Positions 45,220 to 52,574 of a DNA stretch of 64,000 nt are shown here, piece by piece (positions within the stretch are counted from its first letter, which is position 1; every line of letters starts with the position of its first letter). Source of the stretch: Rhodobacterales bacterium HKCCE2091 (GTDB lineage: Bacteria; Pseudomonadota; Alphaproteobacteria; Rhodobacterales; Rhodobacteraceae); NCBI GenBank assembly GCA_015689685.1, contig WVSL01000008.1, positions 62,001-126,000 of the forward strand, read 5' to 3'. A program made the translations under genes and the position numbers. The notes under the pieces are model-generated. The model was given only the letters and a program-made list of their open reading frames with translations, was not told the DNA's origin and did no database searches.

Positions 45220-45684
45220 TCAGCTCGCCCCGGGGCGCGGGCGCGAGATGATGTTGAGGTCGCGGTTGCGGACCGAGACCTGCAGATCGAACGCGCGCCA
45301 GTCCCCGTCCACCTGCCGCAGGACCTGCGACGCGGTGTAGGGCGGCACCACGAGCGTTCCGCCGCGCAGGATGTAGGTCCGGTGCGACCCGGTGATCTCC
45401 TGCAGGCGCGTGTCGCTGTATTCGGCGGAGGTGACCACGCGGTGATACTCGGTCGCGCCGAGCGTCTTGAACGACTTGCGTTGCGCTTCGAGCATCGCGG
45501 AGAGCGAGGGCCAGTCCGGCAGCACGTCTTCCGCATCGAGCGTCCGGATCGAGGTCGGCACGCCCAGAAGCCGTTCCAGCACCGGGAAGTCCAGCGACCA
45601 GAATGCCCGGCCCACCCTGTCCAGGTGTGTCTGGTAAACGGACATCGCGTCCGTTCCGGCCTCGGTCAACGGCTTCCTCCTCAT
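45220..45684 (-). CDS. NTF2/SnoaL-like protein of unknown function
   Basis: About 154 residues. The reading MSVYQTHLDRVGRAFWSLDF, DWPSLSAMLEAQRKSFKTLGA and TYILRGGTLVVPPYTASQVLRQVDGDWRAFDLQVSV has the helix-then-curved-sheet pattern of NTF2-like proteins. Starts are uncertain: ATG 45684 (called) has no ribosome site; an in-frame TTG at 45669 has AGGAGG six bases before it; ATG 45645 also begins a plausible protein. A LiuR-like operator lies 65 bases upstream. It probably heads the unit with the cupin and fadJ genes. Confidence 0.6.
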   Translation of the reverse strand: MRRKPLTEAGTDAMSVYQTHLDRVGRAFWSLDFPVLERLLGVPTSIRTLDAEDVLPDWPSLSAMLEAQRKSFKTLGATEYHRVVTSAEYSDTRLQEITGSHRTYILRGGTLVVPPYTASQVLRQVDGDWRAFDLQVSVRNRDLNIISRPRPGAS

Positions 45685-45748
45685 GCCCGGAGTGAGCGGG
45701 CAGGGTCGCTGCTATGTCATGGGACGTGATCGGGCAATGGCGCTTTTC

Positions 45749-45764
45749 CTTACCTTTACGTAAA
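45749..45764. promoter_or_regulatory. LiuR/MerR-type operator upstream of the NTF2-cupin-fadJ unit
   Basis: The 16-mer CTTACCTTTACGTAAA matches the reported alphaproteobacterial LiuR consensus TTTACGTWWACGTAAA at 14 of 16 positions and contains the perfect palindrome TTTACGTAAA (45755-45764). The site is 65-80 bases upstream of the NTF2-like gene. Confidence 0.6.
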
Positions 45765-45854
45765 TGGGCGCCGTCCGGGGCGGGCCGCGTGGCCTGCCCC
45801 GGTGCCGTCGTGATATGCGCCGCGATCATCGTGTCCCCCGTCCCGGACCCGGCC

Positions 45855-47066
45855 TCAGACCCGTTCGAGGATCGTGGCCGCGCCCATGCCGGAGGCGACG
45901 CAGAGCGTGGCGAGACCGGTTTCCTTGTCCGCGCGCTCCATCTCGTCGAGAAGCGTGCCGAGGATGATCGCCCCGGTCGCGCCGAGCGGGTGGCCCATCG
46001 CGATGGCGCCGCCGTTGACGTTGACGCGGGCCGGGTCGGCGTCGAAGGCCTGCATGAACCGCAGCACGACGGCCGAGAACGCCTCGTTCACCTCGAACAG
46101 ATCGATGTCCCCGAAGGACATGCCGCTGTCGGCGAGGATCTTCTCGGTCACCGGGACCGGGCCGGTCAACATGATCGTCGGATCGGTGCCGATCTTGGCG
46201 GTGGCGCGGATGCGGGCGCGCGGCTTCAGGCCGTTGGCCTCCCCGAATTCCCGGTTGCCGATCAGGACCGCCGCGGCGCCGTCCACGATGCCCGAGGAGT
46301 TCCCGGCGTGGTGGATGTGCTCGATCCGCTCCAGGTGCGGGTACTTCATCAGCGCGACCGCGTCGAAGCCGGGCATCTGCTCGCCCATGTCCTTGAACGA
46401 GGCCTTGAGTGCGCCGAGCGACTGCATGTCGGTGCCGGGGCGCATGTACTCGTCCCGTTCGAGGATGGTGAGGCCGTTGATGTCCTTCACCGGCACCACG
46501 GAGCGGTCGAAGCGCCCGGCCTCCCACGCCGCGGCGGCGCGTTTCTGGCTTTCGATCGCCAGCGCGTCGGCGTCGTCGCGGGTGAAGCCGTACTCGGTCG
46601 CGATGATGTCGGCCGAGATGCCCTGCGGCACGAAGTAGGTCGACATCGCGATCGACGGGTCGACGGCGATCGCCGCGCCGTCCGATCCCATCGCGACGCG
46701 GCCCATCATCTCGACCCCGCCGGCGATGTAGCCCGCGCCCGCGCCGCCCTTCACCTGGTTGGCGGCGAGGTTCACGGCCTCGAGCCCCGAGGCGCAGAAG
46801 CGGTTGATCGACAGGCCGGGGATCGACTGGTCGAGATCGGAGGCGAGCACGGCGGTCCGCGCGAGGCAGCCGCCCTGTTCGCCGACCTGGGTGACGTTGC
46901 CCCAGATCACGTCCTCGACCGCGTGCCCGTCGAGCCCGTTGCGGTCCTTCAGCGCGTTGAGCGTGAAGGCGGACAGCCGGGCGGAGGTCACTTCGTGCAG
47001 GCTGCCGTCCTTGCGGCCCTTGCCGCGGGGGGTGCGGATGGCGTCGTAGATATAGGCGTCGGTCAT
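45855..47066 (-). CDS. fadA: Acetyl-CoA C-acyltransferase (thiolase)
   Basis: A 403-residue thiolase. The acylated cysteine is C91 in NRFCASGLEAV, the basic residues are in GGAIAMGHPLGATGA (H359) and the second cysteine is C389 in TLCVASGMGAA. The N-terminal RTPRGKGRKDGSLHEV resembles the degradative FadA/FadI group rather than the PhaA biosynthetic group. It cleaves 3-ketoacyl-CoA. Same direction and 40 bases after the GST gene. Confidence 0.94.
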   Translation of the reverse strand: MTDAYIYDAIRTPRGKGRKDGSLHEVTSARLSAFTLNALKDRNGLDGHAVEDVIWGNVTQVGEQGGCLARTAVLASDLDQSIPGLSINRFCASGLEAVNLAANQVKGGAGAGYIAGGVEMMGRVAMGSDGAAIAVDPSIAMSTYFVPQGISADIIATEYGFTRDDADALAIESQKRAAAAWEAGRFDRSVVPVKDINGLTILERDEYMRPGTDMQSLGALKASFKDMGEQMPGFDAVALMKYPHLERIEHIHHAGNSSGIVDGAAAVLIGNREFGEANGLKPRARIRATAKIGTDPTIMLTGPVPVTEKILADSGMSFGDIDLFEVNEAFSAVVLRFMQAFDADPARVNVNGGAIAMGHPLGATGAIILGTLLDEMERADKETGLATLCVASGMGAATILERV

Positions 47067-47106
47067 GGGTCCTCCCTCGTGGTTCTGTCGCGTCGCGGGC
47101 GGGGGC

Positions 47107-47739
47107 TCAGCCCTGCCATGCCCGCCGCATGAGGTCGTAGGGGTGTTGCCAGCCCGGCAGCGCCGCGATGCGGTCGAGCCAGGCGTCGATGTTCGGGTGC
47201 GCGGCCCGGTCGAAGCCGAATTCCTCCGGGTAGTAGAGGTAGCCCGCGCAGGTGAAATCCGCGTTGGTCGGCGCATCGCCGACGATGAAGTCGCGGCCGG
47301 CGAGGTGCCCGTCGAGCACCTTGTAGGCCCCGGCGCAGCGGCCGAGGCAGAAGCCAATGACATCGGCGTTGCGCTTGTCCTCGGGCAGGAAGTTCATCAG
47401 GAACCGCGTGACCCCGACCATCGAGGACAGCTTGTGGTTGTCCCAGAGGATCCAGCGCAGGATCTCGCGTTTCTCTTCCGCGGTGTCGCCGCCGAAGCGG
47501 CCGGTCCTGTCCGACAGGTAGGACTGGATCACGCCCGACTGGCTGAGCCGGGTGTCGCCGTCGACCAGTACCGGGGCCTCGCCCATCTCGTTCACGTCGG
47601 CGCGGTAGGCGTCGGAGCGGGTCTCGCCCTTGAAGAAGTCCACGTGGACGGGTTCCCAGTCGAGCCCATGCATCTGGAGCGCGAGCGCCGCCTTGTAGGA
47701 GTGTCCGGATTCGCCGAAGCAGTAGAGCTGCATGGTCAT
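47107..47739 (-). CDS. Glutathione S-transferase family protein
   Basis: A 210-residue thioredoxin-fold plus helical-domain GST. The N-terminal CFGESGHSYKAALALQM has the catalytic-position Ser/Cys region; APVLVDGDTRLSQSGVIQSYL is the glutathione-binding motif with the conserved cis-Pro and Ser. The C-terminal domain includes DAPTNADFTCAGYLYY (N-capping motif). The substrate is unknown. Two ATGs are close, 47739 and 47733; the first overlaps the upstream stop by 4 bases. Confidence 0.88.
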   Translation of the reverse strand: MTMQLYCFGESGHSYKAALALQMHGLDWEPVHVDFFKGETRSDAYRADVNEMGEAPVLVDGDTRLSQSGVIQSYLSDRTGRFGGDTAEEKREILRWILWDNHKLSSMVGVTRFLMNFLPEDKRNADVIGFCLGRCAGAYKVLDGHLAGRDFIVGDAPTNADFTCAGYLYYPEEFGFDRAAHPNIDAWLDRIAALPGWQHPYDLMRRAWQG

Positions 47740-48452
47740 GGGCGGGGTCCTTCCGGTGCCGTGATGTCGAGCTTCGTGTCGAGCGTGAGGTAGAGATCGC
47801 GCATGTCGTAATGCGCCGTCATCGGGCACCAGCGGTCGCCGCAGGGACGGTCCCATTCCTGCAATCCGAACAGCGGCGGGGACGGCGACAGCTCGGGGCG
47901 GGAGGCCCGGACGAGCGCCATCTGGTAGGGCAGCCATTCGCGCACGACCGCCGCCATCGTGGACCGCTGCGCCTCGGGCAGGTCGTCGGGGGCGAACCGC
48001 CATTCGAGCTGGCAGCCCATGCCGGTCCCGGAGTCCCTGAGCCAGAACGTCGGGTGCCCCCCGGTCTCGTCGGCGTCGATGTTCCCGGTCGGGGACAGGA
48101 CGTAGGGGCTGTCCGTCGCGGGCGTGGCGGTGCCGAACAGGTAGTCGGACTGGTCGTAGGCGGCGAAGCCGTCGGGCAGGACCGCGGCGAGCGGCGCGCC
48201 TTCCTCGAGGCCGACGCAGACATTGGCGAACATCCGCAGCACGAGCGTCAGGCCGAGTTCGTTCTGCCCCGGTGCCGCGACGGTCCCGAAACGGCCTGCG
48301 TCGGCCATGTCGTCGTAGCCGAGCGGGAAGTCGAGGATCGTGGCGAGGCGTGGACGGTCCCAGGGGCCGGGGCCCTCGGGCGCCGATCCCTGTTGTGCCG
48401 CGGCCGCGACCGGGCTGGCCAGCGCGGCGCCGATCAGGGCCGCGCGGATCAT
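47736..48452 (-). CDS. Secreted protein of unknown function
   Basis: A 238-residue protein with a signal peptide (MIRAALIGAALASPVAAAA, cleavage near 19-21). The mature part is rich in aromatic and acidic residues with five cysteines, including CGDRWCP near the end, consistent with disulphides. No family is recognised. It is translationally coupled to both the GST gene and the 70-residue gene, which is unusual for an exported protein inside a beta-oxidation operon. Confidence 0.65.
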   Translation of the reverse strand: MIRAALIGAALASPVAAAAQQGSAPEGPGPWDRPRLATILDFPLGYDDMADAGRFGTVAAPGQNELGLTLVLRMFANVCVGLEEGAPLAAVLPDGFAAYDQSDYLFGTATPATDSPYVLSPTGNIDADETGGHPTFWLRDSGTGMGCQLEWRFAPDDLPEAQRSTMAAVVREWLPYQMALVRASRPELSPSPPLFGLQEWDRPCGDRWCPMTAHYDMRDLYLTLDTKLDITAPEGPRP

Positions 48453-48661
48453 CGTTTCCTGTCTTCCAGTTCCGAGTTGAAGATCCGGAGCCGGGCGGTG
48501 AGGTTTTCCTCGTCGATGACGCTGTTCCAGTTCTCGAACAGGAACGACAGGAACTCTCCCTCGTCCAGGCCCGCCTCCGACGACAGCGCCCGCATCCGGC
48601 GGAACGCGTCCTCGGACATCGCGAGGTGCGGGCGGCGGGTGAGGCGCAGACGCTTGGGCAT
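48449..48661 (-). CDS. 70-residue protein of unknown function, possibly ribbon-helix-helix-like
   Basis: The sequence begins [20 protein letters not shown] and continues with two helices (RRMRALSSEAGLDEGEFLSF and WNSVIDEENLTARLRIFN). A basic strand followed by two helices recalls CopG/RHH DNA-binding proteins, but the match is weak. The ATG shares a base with the acyl-CoA dehydrogenase stop, and the stop overlaps the secreted protein start, so it is part of the operon. Confidence 0.6.
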   Translation of the reverse strand: MPKRLRLTRRPHLAMSEDAFRRMRALSSEAGLDEGEFLSFLFENWNSVIDEENLTARLRIFNSELEDRKR

Positions 48662-50439
48662 CAGAAGCCGGCCGCGTCGAGCGTCATCACCGGCTCCGCG
48701 CCGGACTGGATGCGGGCGAGGTGGGTGGCGGTCATCGGCAACTGGCGGGCCATGTAGTAGCGTCCCGTGGCGAGCTTCGCCTCGTAGAAGGCCTTGTCGG
48801 CGGTGCCGCCGTCAAGGGCCGCGCGCGCCGCCTTGGCCATCTTCGCCCACATCAGCCCCAGGCAGACATGGCCGAACAGGTGCATGAAGTCGTAGGAACC
48901 GGCCAGCGCGGCGTTCGGGTTCTTCATGCCTTCCTGCATGAAGAACATCCCCGCGGCCTGCAGGTCCTTCGACGCCGCCTTGAGCGGGTCGAGGAAACCG
49001 GCCTTCAGCGCCTCGTCGCTCTCGTTCTCCTTGATGAAGGACTTCACCAGTTCGAAGAACGCCATGACGTGCTTGCCGCCGTCCTGCGCCAGCTTGCGGC
49101 CGACGAGATCGAGCGCCTGCACGCCGTTCGCGCCCTCGTAGATCTGGGTGATCCGGGCGTCGCGGGCGAACTGCGACATCCCGTGTTCCTCGATGTAGCC
49201 GTGGCCGCCGTAGACCTGCTGCGCCTTCACGGTCATGTCGAAGCCCTGGTCGGTCAGGAAGCCCTTCAGGACCGGGGTCATCAGCGACACGAGCCCGTCC
49301 GCGTCCGCGTCGCCGTTGCGATGGGCGCGGTCGATCAGCATGGCGCTCCAGAGCATGAAGGCCCGGGCGCCCTCGGCAAAGCTCTTCTGGTCCATCAGGG
49401 ACCGACGGATATCGGGGTGGACGATCAGCGGATCGGCCGGGCCGTCGGGGTTCTTCGCGCCGGTCACGTCGCGGCCCTGCAGCCGCTCGCGCGCGTAGGT
49501 CAGCGCGTTCTGGTAGGCGACATCGGCCTGGGCCAGGCCCTGCATGCCGACCGACAGCCGGGCCTCGTTCATCATCGTGAACATCGCCCGCATCCCCTTG
49601 TGCTCCTGCCCGAGCAGGTAGCCGGTCGCGCCGTCGTAGTTCATCACGCAGGTCGCGTTGCCGTGGATGCCCATCTTCTCCTCGAGCGCGCCGCAGCTCA
49701 CGCCGTTGCGGTCGCCGAGGCTGCCGTCGTCCTTCACCATGAACTTCGGCACGATGAAGAGCGACACGCCCTTGATGCCCTCGGGTCCGCCGGGGATCTT
49801 GGCCAGCACGAGGTGGATGATGTTCTCGGCCATGTCGTGTTCGCCGGCGGAGATGAAGATCTTCTGGCCGGTGATCCGGTAGCTGCCGTCATCCTGCGGT
49901 TCGGCCTTGGTGCGCATGAGCCCGAGATCGGTGCCGCAATGGGGCTCCGTCAGGTTCATCGTGCCGGTCCACTCGCACGAGATCATGTTGGGCAGGTAGG
50001 TCGCCTTCTGGTCCTCGGTGCCGTGGGCGAGGATCGCGCTGGCGGCGCCGTGGGTCAGGCCCTGGTACATCATGAACGCCTGGTTGGCGGCCGAGAAGTA
50101 CTCGCCGGTGGCGGTGTACATGACGTTCGGCATGTTCTGGCCGCCGAATTCCTCGGGCATGTCGATGCCGGGCCAGCCGCCCTCGCGCATCTGGCCGAGC
50201 GCCTCGCGGAAGCCGGTCGGCGTGCGTACGACGCCGTTTTCCAGCCGGCAGCCCTCGGTGTCGCCGACGCGGTTCAGGGGTGCCAGCACCTCGGCCGCGA
50301 TCTTGCCGGCTTCCTCCAGTACCGCGGCGGTGAAGTCGGTTTCGAGATCGTCGTAGCCGGGGATGTCCTGGCCCGAGACCCCGAGGACCTCGTGCAGGAC
50401 GAACTGGCTGTCCTTCGTCGGCGCGGTGTATGTCGGCAT
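48661..50439 (-). CDS. Acyl-CoA dehydrogenase (long form with C-terminal extension)
   Basis: A 592-residue flavoenzyme. N-terminal, beta and C-terminal dehydrogenase domains are recognisable: [14 protein letters not shown] at 160-173, [11 protein letters not shown] at 193-203, the catalytic-base motif [10 protein letters not shown] at 432-441 with E435, and an extra C-terminal domain from about 470 ([15 protein letters not shown]). This long type is shared with DmdC-like (methylthiopropanoyl-CoA) and medium/long-chain dehydrogenases; the substrate is not certain. 27 bases after the MerR regulator gene, probably first enzyme of its operon. Confidence 0.92.
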   Translation of the reverse strand: MPTYTAPTKDSQFVLHEVLGVSGQDIPGYDDLETDFTAAVLEEAGKIAAEVLAPLNRVGDTEGCRLENGVVRTPTGFREALGQMREGGWPGIDMPEEFGGQNMPNVMYTATGEYFSAANQAFMMYQGLTHGAASAILAHGTEDQKATYLPNMISCEWTGTMNLTEPHCGTDLGLMRTKAEPQDDGSYRITGQKIFISAGEHDMAENIIHLVLAKIPGGPEGIKGVSLFIVPKFMVKDDGSLGDRNGVSCGALEEKMGIHGNATCVMNYDGATGYLLGQEHKGMRAMFTMMNEARLSVGMQGLAQADVAYQNALTYARERLQGRDVTGAKNPDGPADPLIVHPDIRRSLMDQKSFAEGARAFMLWSAMLIDRAHRNGDADADGLVSLMTPVLKGFLTDQGFDMTVKAQQVYGGHGYIEEHGMSQFARDARITQIYEGANGVQALDLVGRKLAQDGGKHVMAFFELVKSFIKENESDEALKAGFLDPLKAASKDLQAAGMFFMQEGMKNPNAALAGSYDFMHLFGHVCLGLMWAKMAKAARAALDGGTADKAFYEAKLATGRYYMARQLPMTATHLARIQSGAEPVMTLDAAGF

Positions 50440-50466
50440 GTTCGATGTTCCTCCCGTGGCGTGGTC

Positions 50467-50895
50467 TTACTCGGCGGCGCGTGCGTGGTGTCCGCTGACG
50501 CCGTCCAGCATGTCTTCCACCAGCGACATCTGCGAGCGCAGTTCGCCAATGGCGTTGTCGAGCTCGGCCCGGCGCTCTTCCAGTTCGCCGAGATGGCGGC
50601 GCGCGACGTCGAGCGTGCGGGCGAGCTGCGTCGCCTGGCCGTCACCGAGTTCGTAGAGATCGAGCAGCTGGCGGATTTCCTCCAGGCTGAAGCCGAAACG
50701 CTTGCCGCGCAGGATCAGCTTGAGCCGCGCCCGGTCGCGCCGGGTGAAGAGCCGCTTCTGGCCCTCGCGGTTCGGGAACAGGAGTTCCTTCTGCTCGTAG
50801 AAACGCAGGGTGCGCGGCGTCACGTCGAACGCGTCGCACATCTGTCGAATGGTCATGTATTCGTCGGCCATGATGTCATCCATGTCATAGGTCAT
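50467..50895 (-). CDS. MerR-family regulator of the acyl-CoA operon
   Basis: A 142-residue regulator. The winged helix-turn-helix is clear: YMTIRQMCDAFDVTPRTLRFYEQKELL, FTRRDRARLKLILRGKRFGFSLEEIRQLLDLY, then a dimerising coiled coil (LARTLDVARRHLGELEERRAEL). No cysteine metal site is present, so it resembles LiuR/PsrA-like regulators of acyl-CoA and branched-chain amino acid catabolism. Three ATGs are possible at the start (50895, 50880, 50868). LiuR-type operators lie upstream. Confidence 0.88.
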   Translation of the reverse strand: MTYDMDDIMADEYMTIRQMCDAFDVTPRTLRFYEQKELLFPNREGQKRLFTRRDRARLKLILRGKRFGFSLEEIRQLLDLYELGDGQATQLARTLDVARRHLGELEERRAELDNAIGELRSQMSLVEDMLDGVSGHHARAAE

Positions 50896-50945
50896 GTCGT
50901 AGCGGCCGCCGATCTGCTCGTTCCGGAACGGTCTTACAAGATCGG

Positions 50946-50961
50946 TTTACGTTGACGTAAT
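50946..50961. promoter_or_regulatory. LiuR/MerR-type operator upstream of the MerR-acyl-CoA dehydrogenase operon
   Basis: TTTACGTTGACGTAAT contains the perfect 6-bp inverted repeat TTACGT-TG-ACGTAA and fits the LiuR consensus at 14 of 16 positions. A half site, GTTGACGTAAC, lies at 50984-50994. It is 51-66 bases upstream of the regulator gene. Confidence 0.65.
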
Positions 50962-50965
50962 CGGA

Positions 50966-50976
50966 ACGTAGCGTCA
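50966..50976. promoter_or_regulatory. Second operator half (ACGTAGCGTCA) shared with the other merR promoter
   Basis: ACGTAGCGTCA is the reverse complement of TGACGCTACGT, which is part of the palindrome at 51533-51545 in front of the second merR gene. The shared word suggests one regulator acts at both promoters. Confidence 0.5.
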
Positions 50977-51109
50977 TGAAAGGGTTGACGTAACGAAAGG
51001 CAAGTCGGAACCGGGTTTCGCGCAATCTTTTTCACGTTCCGAAAGCGCTTTGAGGGGCTGTATCGGGGGATTGAGAAAGTCGAAACGACTTTACGGGGAA
51101 CGCGGGCCG

Positions 51110-51163
51110 ATTATTCCCCCTCGCGCGCGGTGGAGTATTATTCCCCCTCGCGCGCGGTGGAGT
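51110..51163. repeat. 27-bp perfect tandem duplication at the 3' end of the second merR gene
   Basis: ATTATTCCCCCTCGCGCGCG plus GTGGAGT occurs twice with no gap (51110-51136 and 51137-51163). It covers the final codons and stop of the second merR gene, so the sequence of its end, STAREGE, is repeated after the stop. Confidence 0.9.
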
Positions 51164-51509
51164 CCCGCAGCGACCGGAGATCGGCGATAACCGCATCGAG
51201 TTCGTCACGCTGCGCGGCCAGGACGCGGAGCTGTTCGTCGGCCATCTCCAGCCAGACCCGGCGCTGCGTCTCGCCGTCGGCATCGGCGTCGTAGAGTTCC
51301 AGCCAGCGGCGCACTTCCTCGAGACTGAAGCCGAAGCGGCGTCCGCGCAGGATCAGGGTCATGCGCGCGATTTCGCGCGGGCCGTAGAACCGCGCGCGGC
51401 CCTCGCGCTCCGGCGACAGGAGCTCGATGTACTCGTAGTGGCGCAGGGTGCGGGGGGTGACCTCGAACCGGGCGCACATCTGCTTGAAGTCGAGGCGTTC
51501 CTCGGTCAT
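51138..51509 (-). CDS. MerR-family regulator (second paralog)
   Basis: A 123-residue regulator similar to the adjacent one: FKQMCARFEVTPRTLRHYEYIELL, FYGPREIARMTLILRGRRFGFSLEEVRRWLELY, then a coiled coil (QLRVLAAQRDELDAVIADL). The pair probably arose by duplication. No cysteine sensor is seen. Divergent from the first thioesterase gene, with an inverted-repeat operator between. The TAA stop is inside the 27-bp duplication. Confidence 0.88.
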   Translation of the reverse strand: MTEERLDFKQMCARFEVTPRTLRHYEYIELLSPEREGRARFYGPREIARMTLILRGRRFGFSLEEVRRWLELYDADADGETQRRVWLEMADEQLRVLAAQRDELDAVIADLRSLRDSTAREGE

Positions 51510-51532
51510 GGCATCGGTACCGGCCGGCTTCG

Positions 51533-51545
51533 TGACGCTACGTCA
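51533..51545. promoter_or_regulatory. Inverted-repeat operator between the second merR gene and the thioesterase gene
   Basis: TGACG-CTA-CGTCA is a perfect 5-bp inverted repeat 24 bases upstream of the merR start and 77 bases before the thioesterase start. The same TGACGCTACGT word occurs at 50966-50976. Confidence 0.6.
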
Positions 51546-51621
51546 TTTGTGCATGTTCCGATGGGAAATGCAAAGCCGGGATCGGACCGGGCGATCGGCC
51601 GGGGGCAGACGGAGGCGCGGC

Positions 51622-52056
51622 ATGGCGGCGACGGGCGACGACAGGATCGGCATCGCGCGGCAGTTCATCGAGGCGATCCCGTTCTCGCGCGCGGTCGGCA
51701 TGGTGCTCGACGACATCGGCGACGGCGTGGCCGAGATCTCGATGGCCTGGGCGGAAGAGCTCGTCGGCGACCCCGAAAGCGGGGTCATCCACGGCGGCAT
51801 GGTGTCGGCCCTGATGGACACCTGCGGAGGCGCCGCGGTGATGTCGCGGCTGGACGGGCCGATGGCGACGGCGACGATCGACCTCCGGATCGACTACATG
51901 CGGCCCGCGACGCCGGGCCAGCGCATCCGCGCCCGGGCGGAATGCTACCACCTGACGCGCTCGGTCGCCTTCGTCCGCGCGCAGGCCTGGGACGAGGATC
52001 CGGACCGACCCGTCGCCACCGCGAGCGGCGCCTTCACCGCGGAGCGCAAGGCATGA
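51622..52056 (+). CDS. PaaI-type hotdog-fold thioesterase
   Basis: A 144-residue hotdog thioesterase. The family motif GVIHGGMVSALMDTCGGAA has the HGG loop and the catalytic Asp; the sheet ATIDLRIDYMRPA is typical. It hydrolyses acyl- or phenylacyl-CoA thioesters. GGAGG precedes ATG 51622. Its stop overlaps the second thioesterase start. Confidence 0.88.
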   Translation: MAATGDDRIGIARQFIEAIPFSRAVGMVLDDIGDGVAEISMAWAEELVGDPESGVIHGGMVSALMDTCGGAAVMSRLDGPMATATIDLRIDYMRPATPGQRIRARAECYHLTRSVAFVRAQAWDEDPDRPVATASGAFTAERKA

Positions 52057-52574
52057 GCCGCCCGCGCCCCGAGCCGGTGCAGGCGGTCAAGCAGCGCCGC
52101 GACGCCGCCCTGCGCGTGCTGACCGCGCGGGTGCCGCTGATCGGGTTCATGGGCATCGGCTTCGACCGCCGCGGCGACGAGCTGACCGCGGTAATGACCT
52201 ACGACGAGAAGCTGATCGGAAATCCCTACCTGCCGGCGCTGCACGGCGGGGCCATCGCGACGTTCCTGGAGACCGCCGCGATCGTGGAACTGAGCTTCCA
52301 GATGCTGTGGGAGGACGTCGAGAGCGGGCGGATCGACCCGTTGGAGCCCGGCGCGATCCGGCTGCCCAAGACCATCGACTTCACCGTCGACTACCTCCGC
52401 TCCGGCCTGCCGCGGGATGCCTATGCGCGGGCGCGGGTGATCCGCTCCGGCCGCCGCTACGCCAGCGTCCATGTCGAGGCCTGGCAGGACAACCGCGACC
52501 GGCTGTTCGCGCAGGCGACCGCGCATTTCCTGATGCCGCCGCCGGTCGAGGCGACGGGGGCGACCGGAGCGTGA
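52053..52574 (+). CDS. PaaI-family thioesterase, second copy
   Basis: A 173-residue hotdog protein with LPALHGGAIATFLETAAIVEL, where the usual Asp of the catalytic helix is Glu, and KTIDFTVDYLRSGLPRDAYARA. It has an insertion (WEDVESGRIDPLEPGAIRLPK) between helix and sheet. It overlaps its neighbours on both sides by 4 bases; tandem thioesterases of this type can form heteromers or act on different acyl chains (inference). Confidence 0.82.
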   Translation: MSRPRPEPVQAVKQRRDAALRVLTARVPLIGFMGIGFDRRGDELTAVMTYDEKLIGNPYLPALHGGAIATFLETAAIVELSFQMLWEDVESGRIDPLEPGAIRLPKTIDFTVDYLRSGLPRDAYARARVIRSGRRYASVHVEAWQDNRDRLFAQATAHFLMPPPVEATGATGA

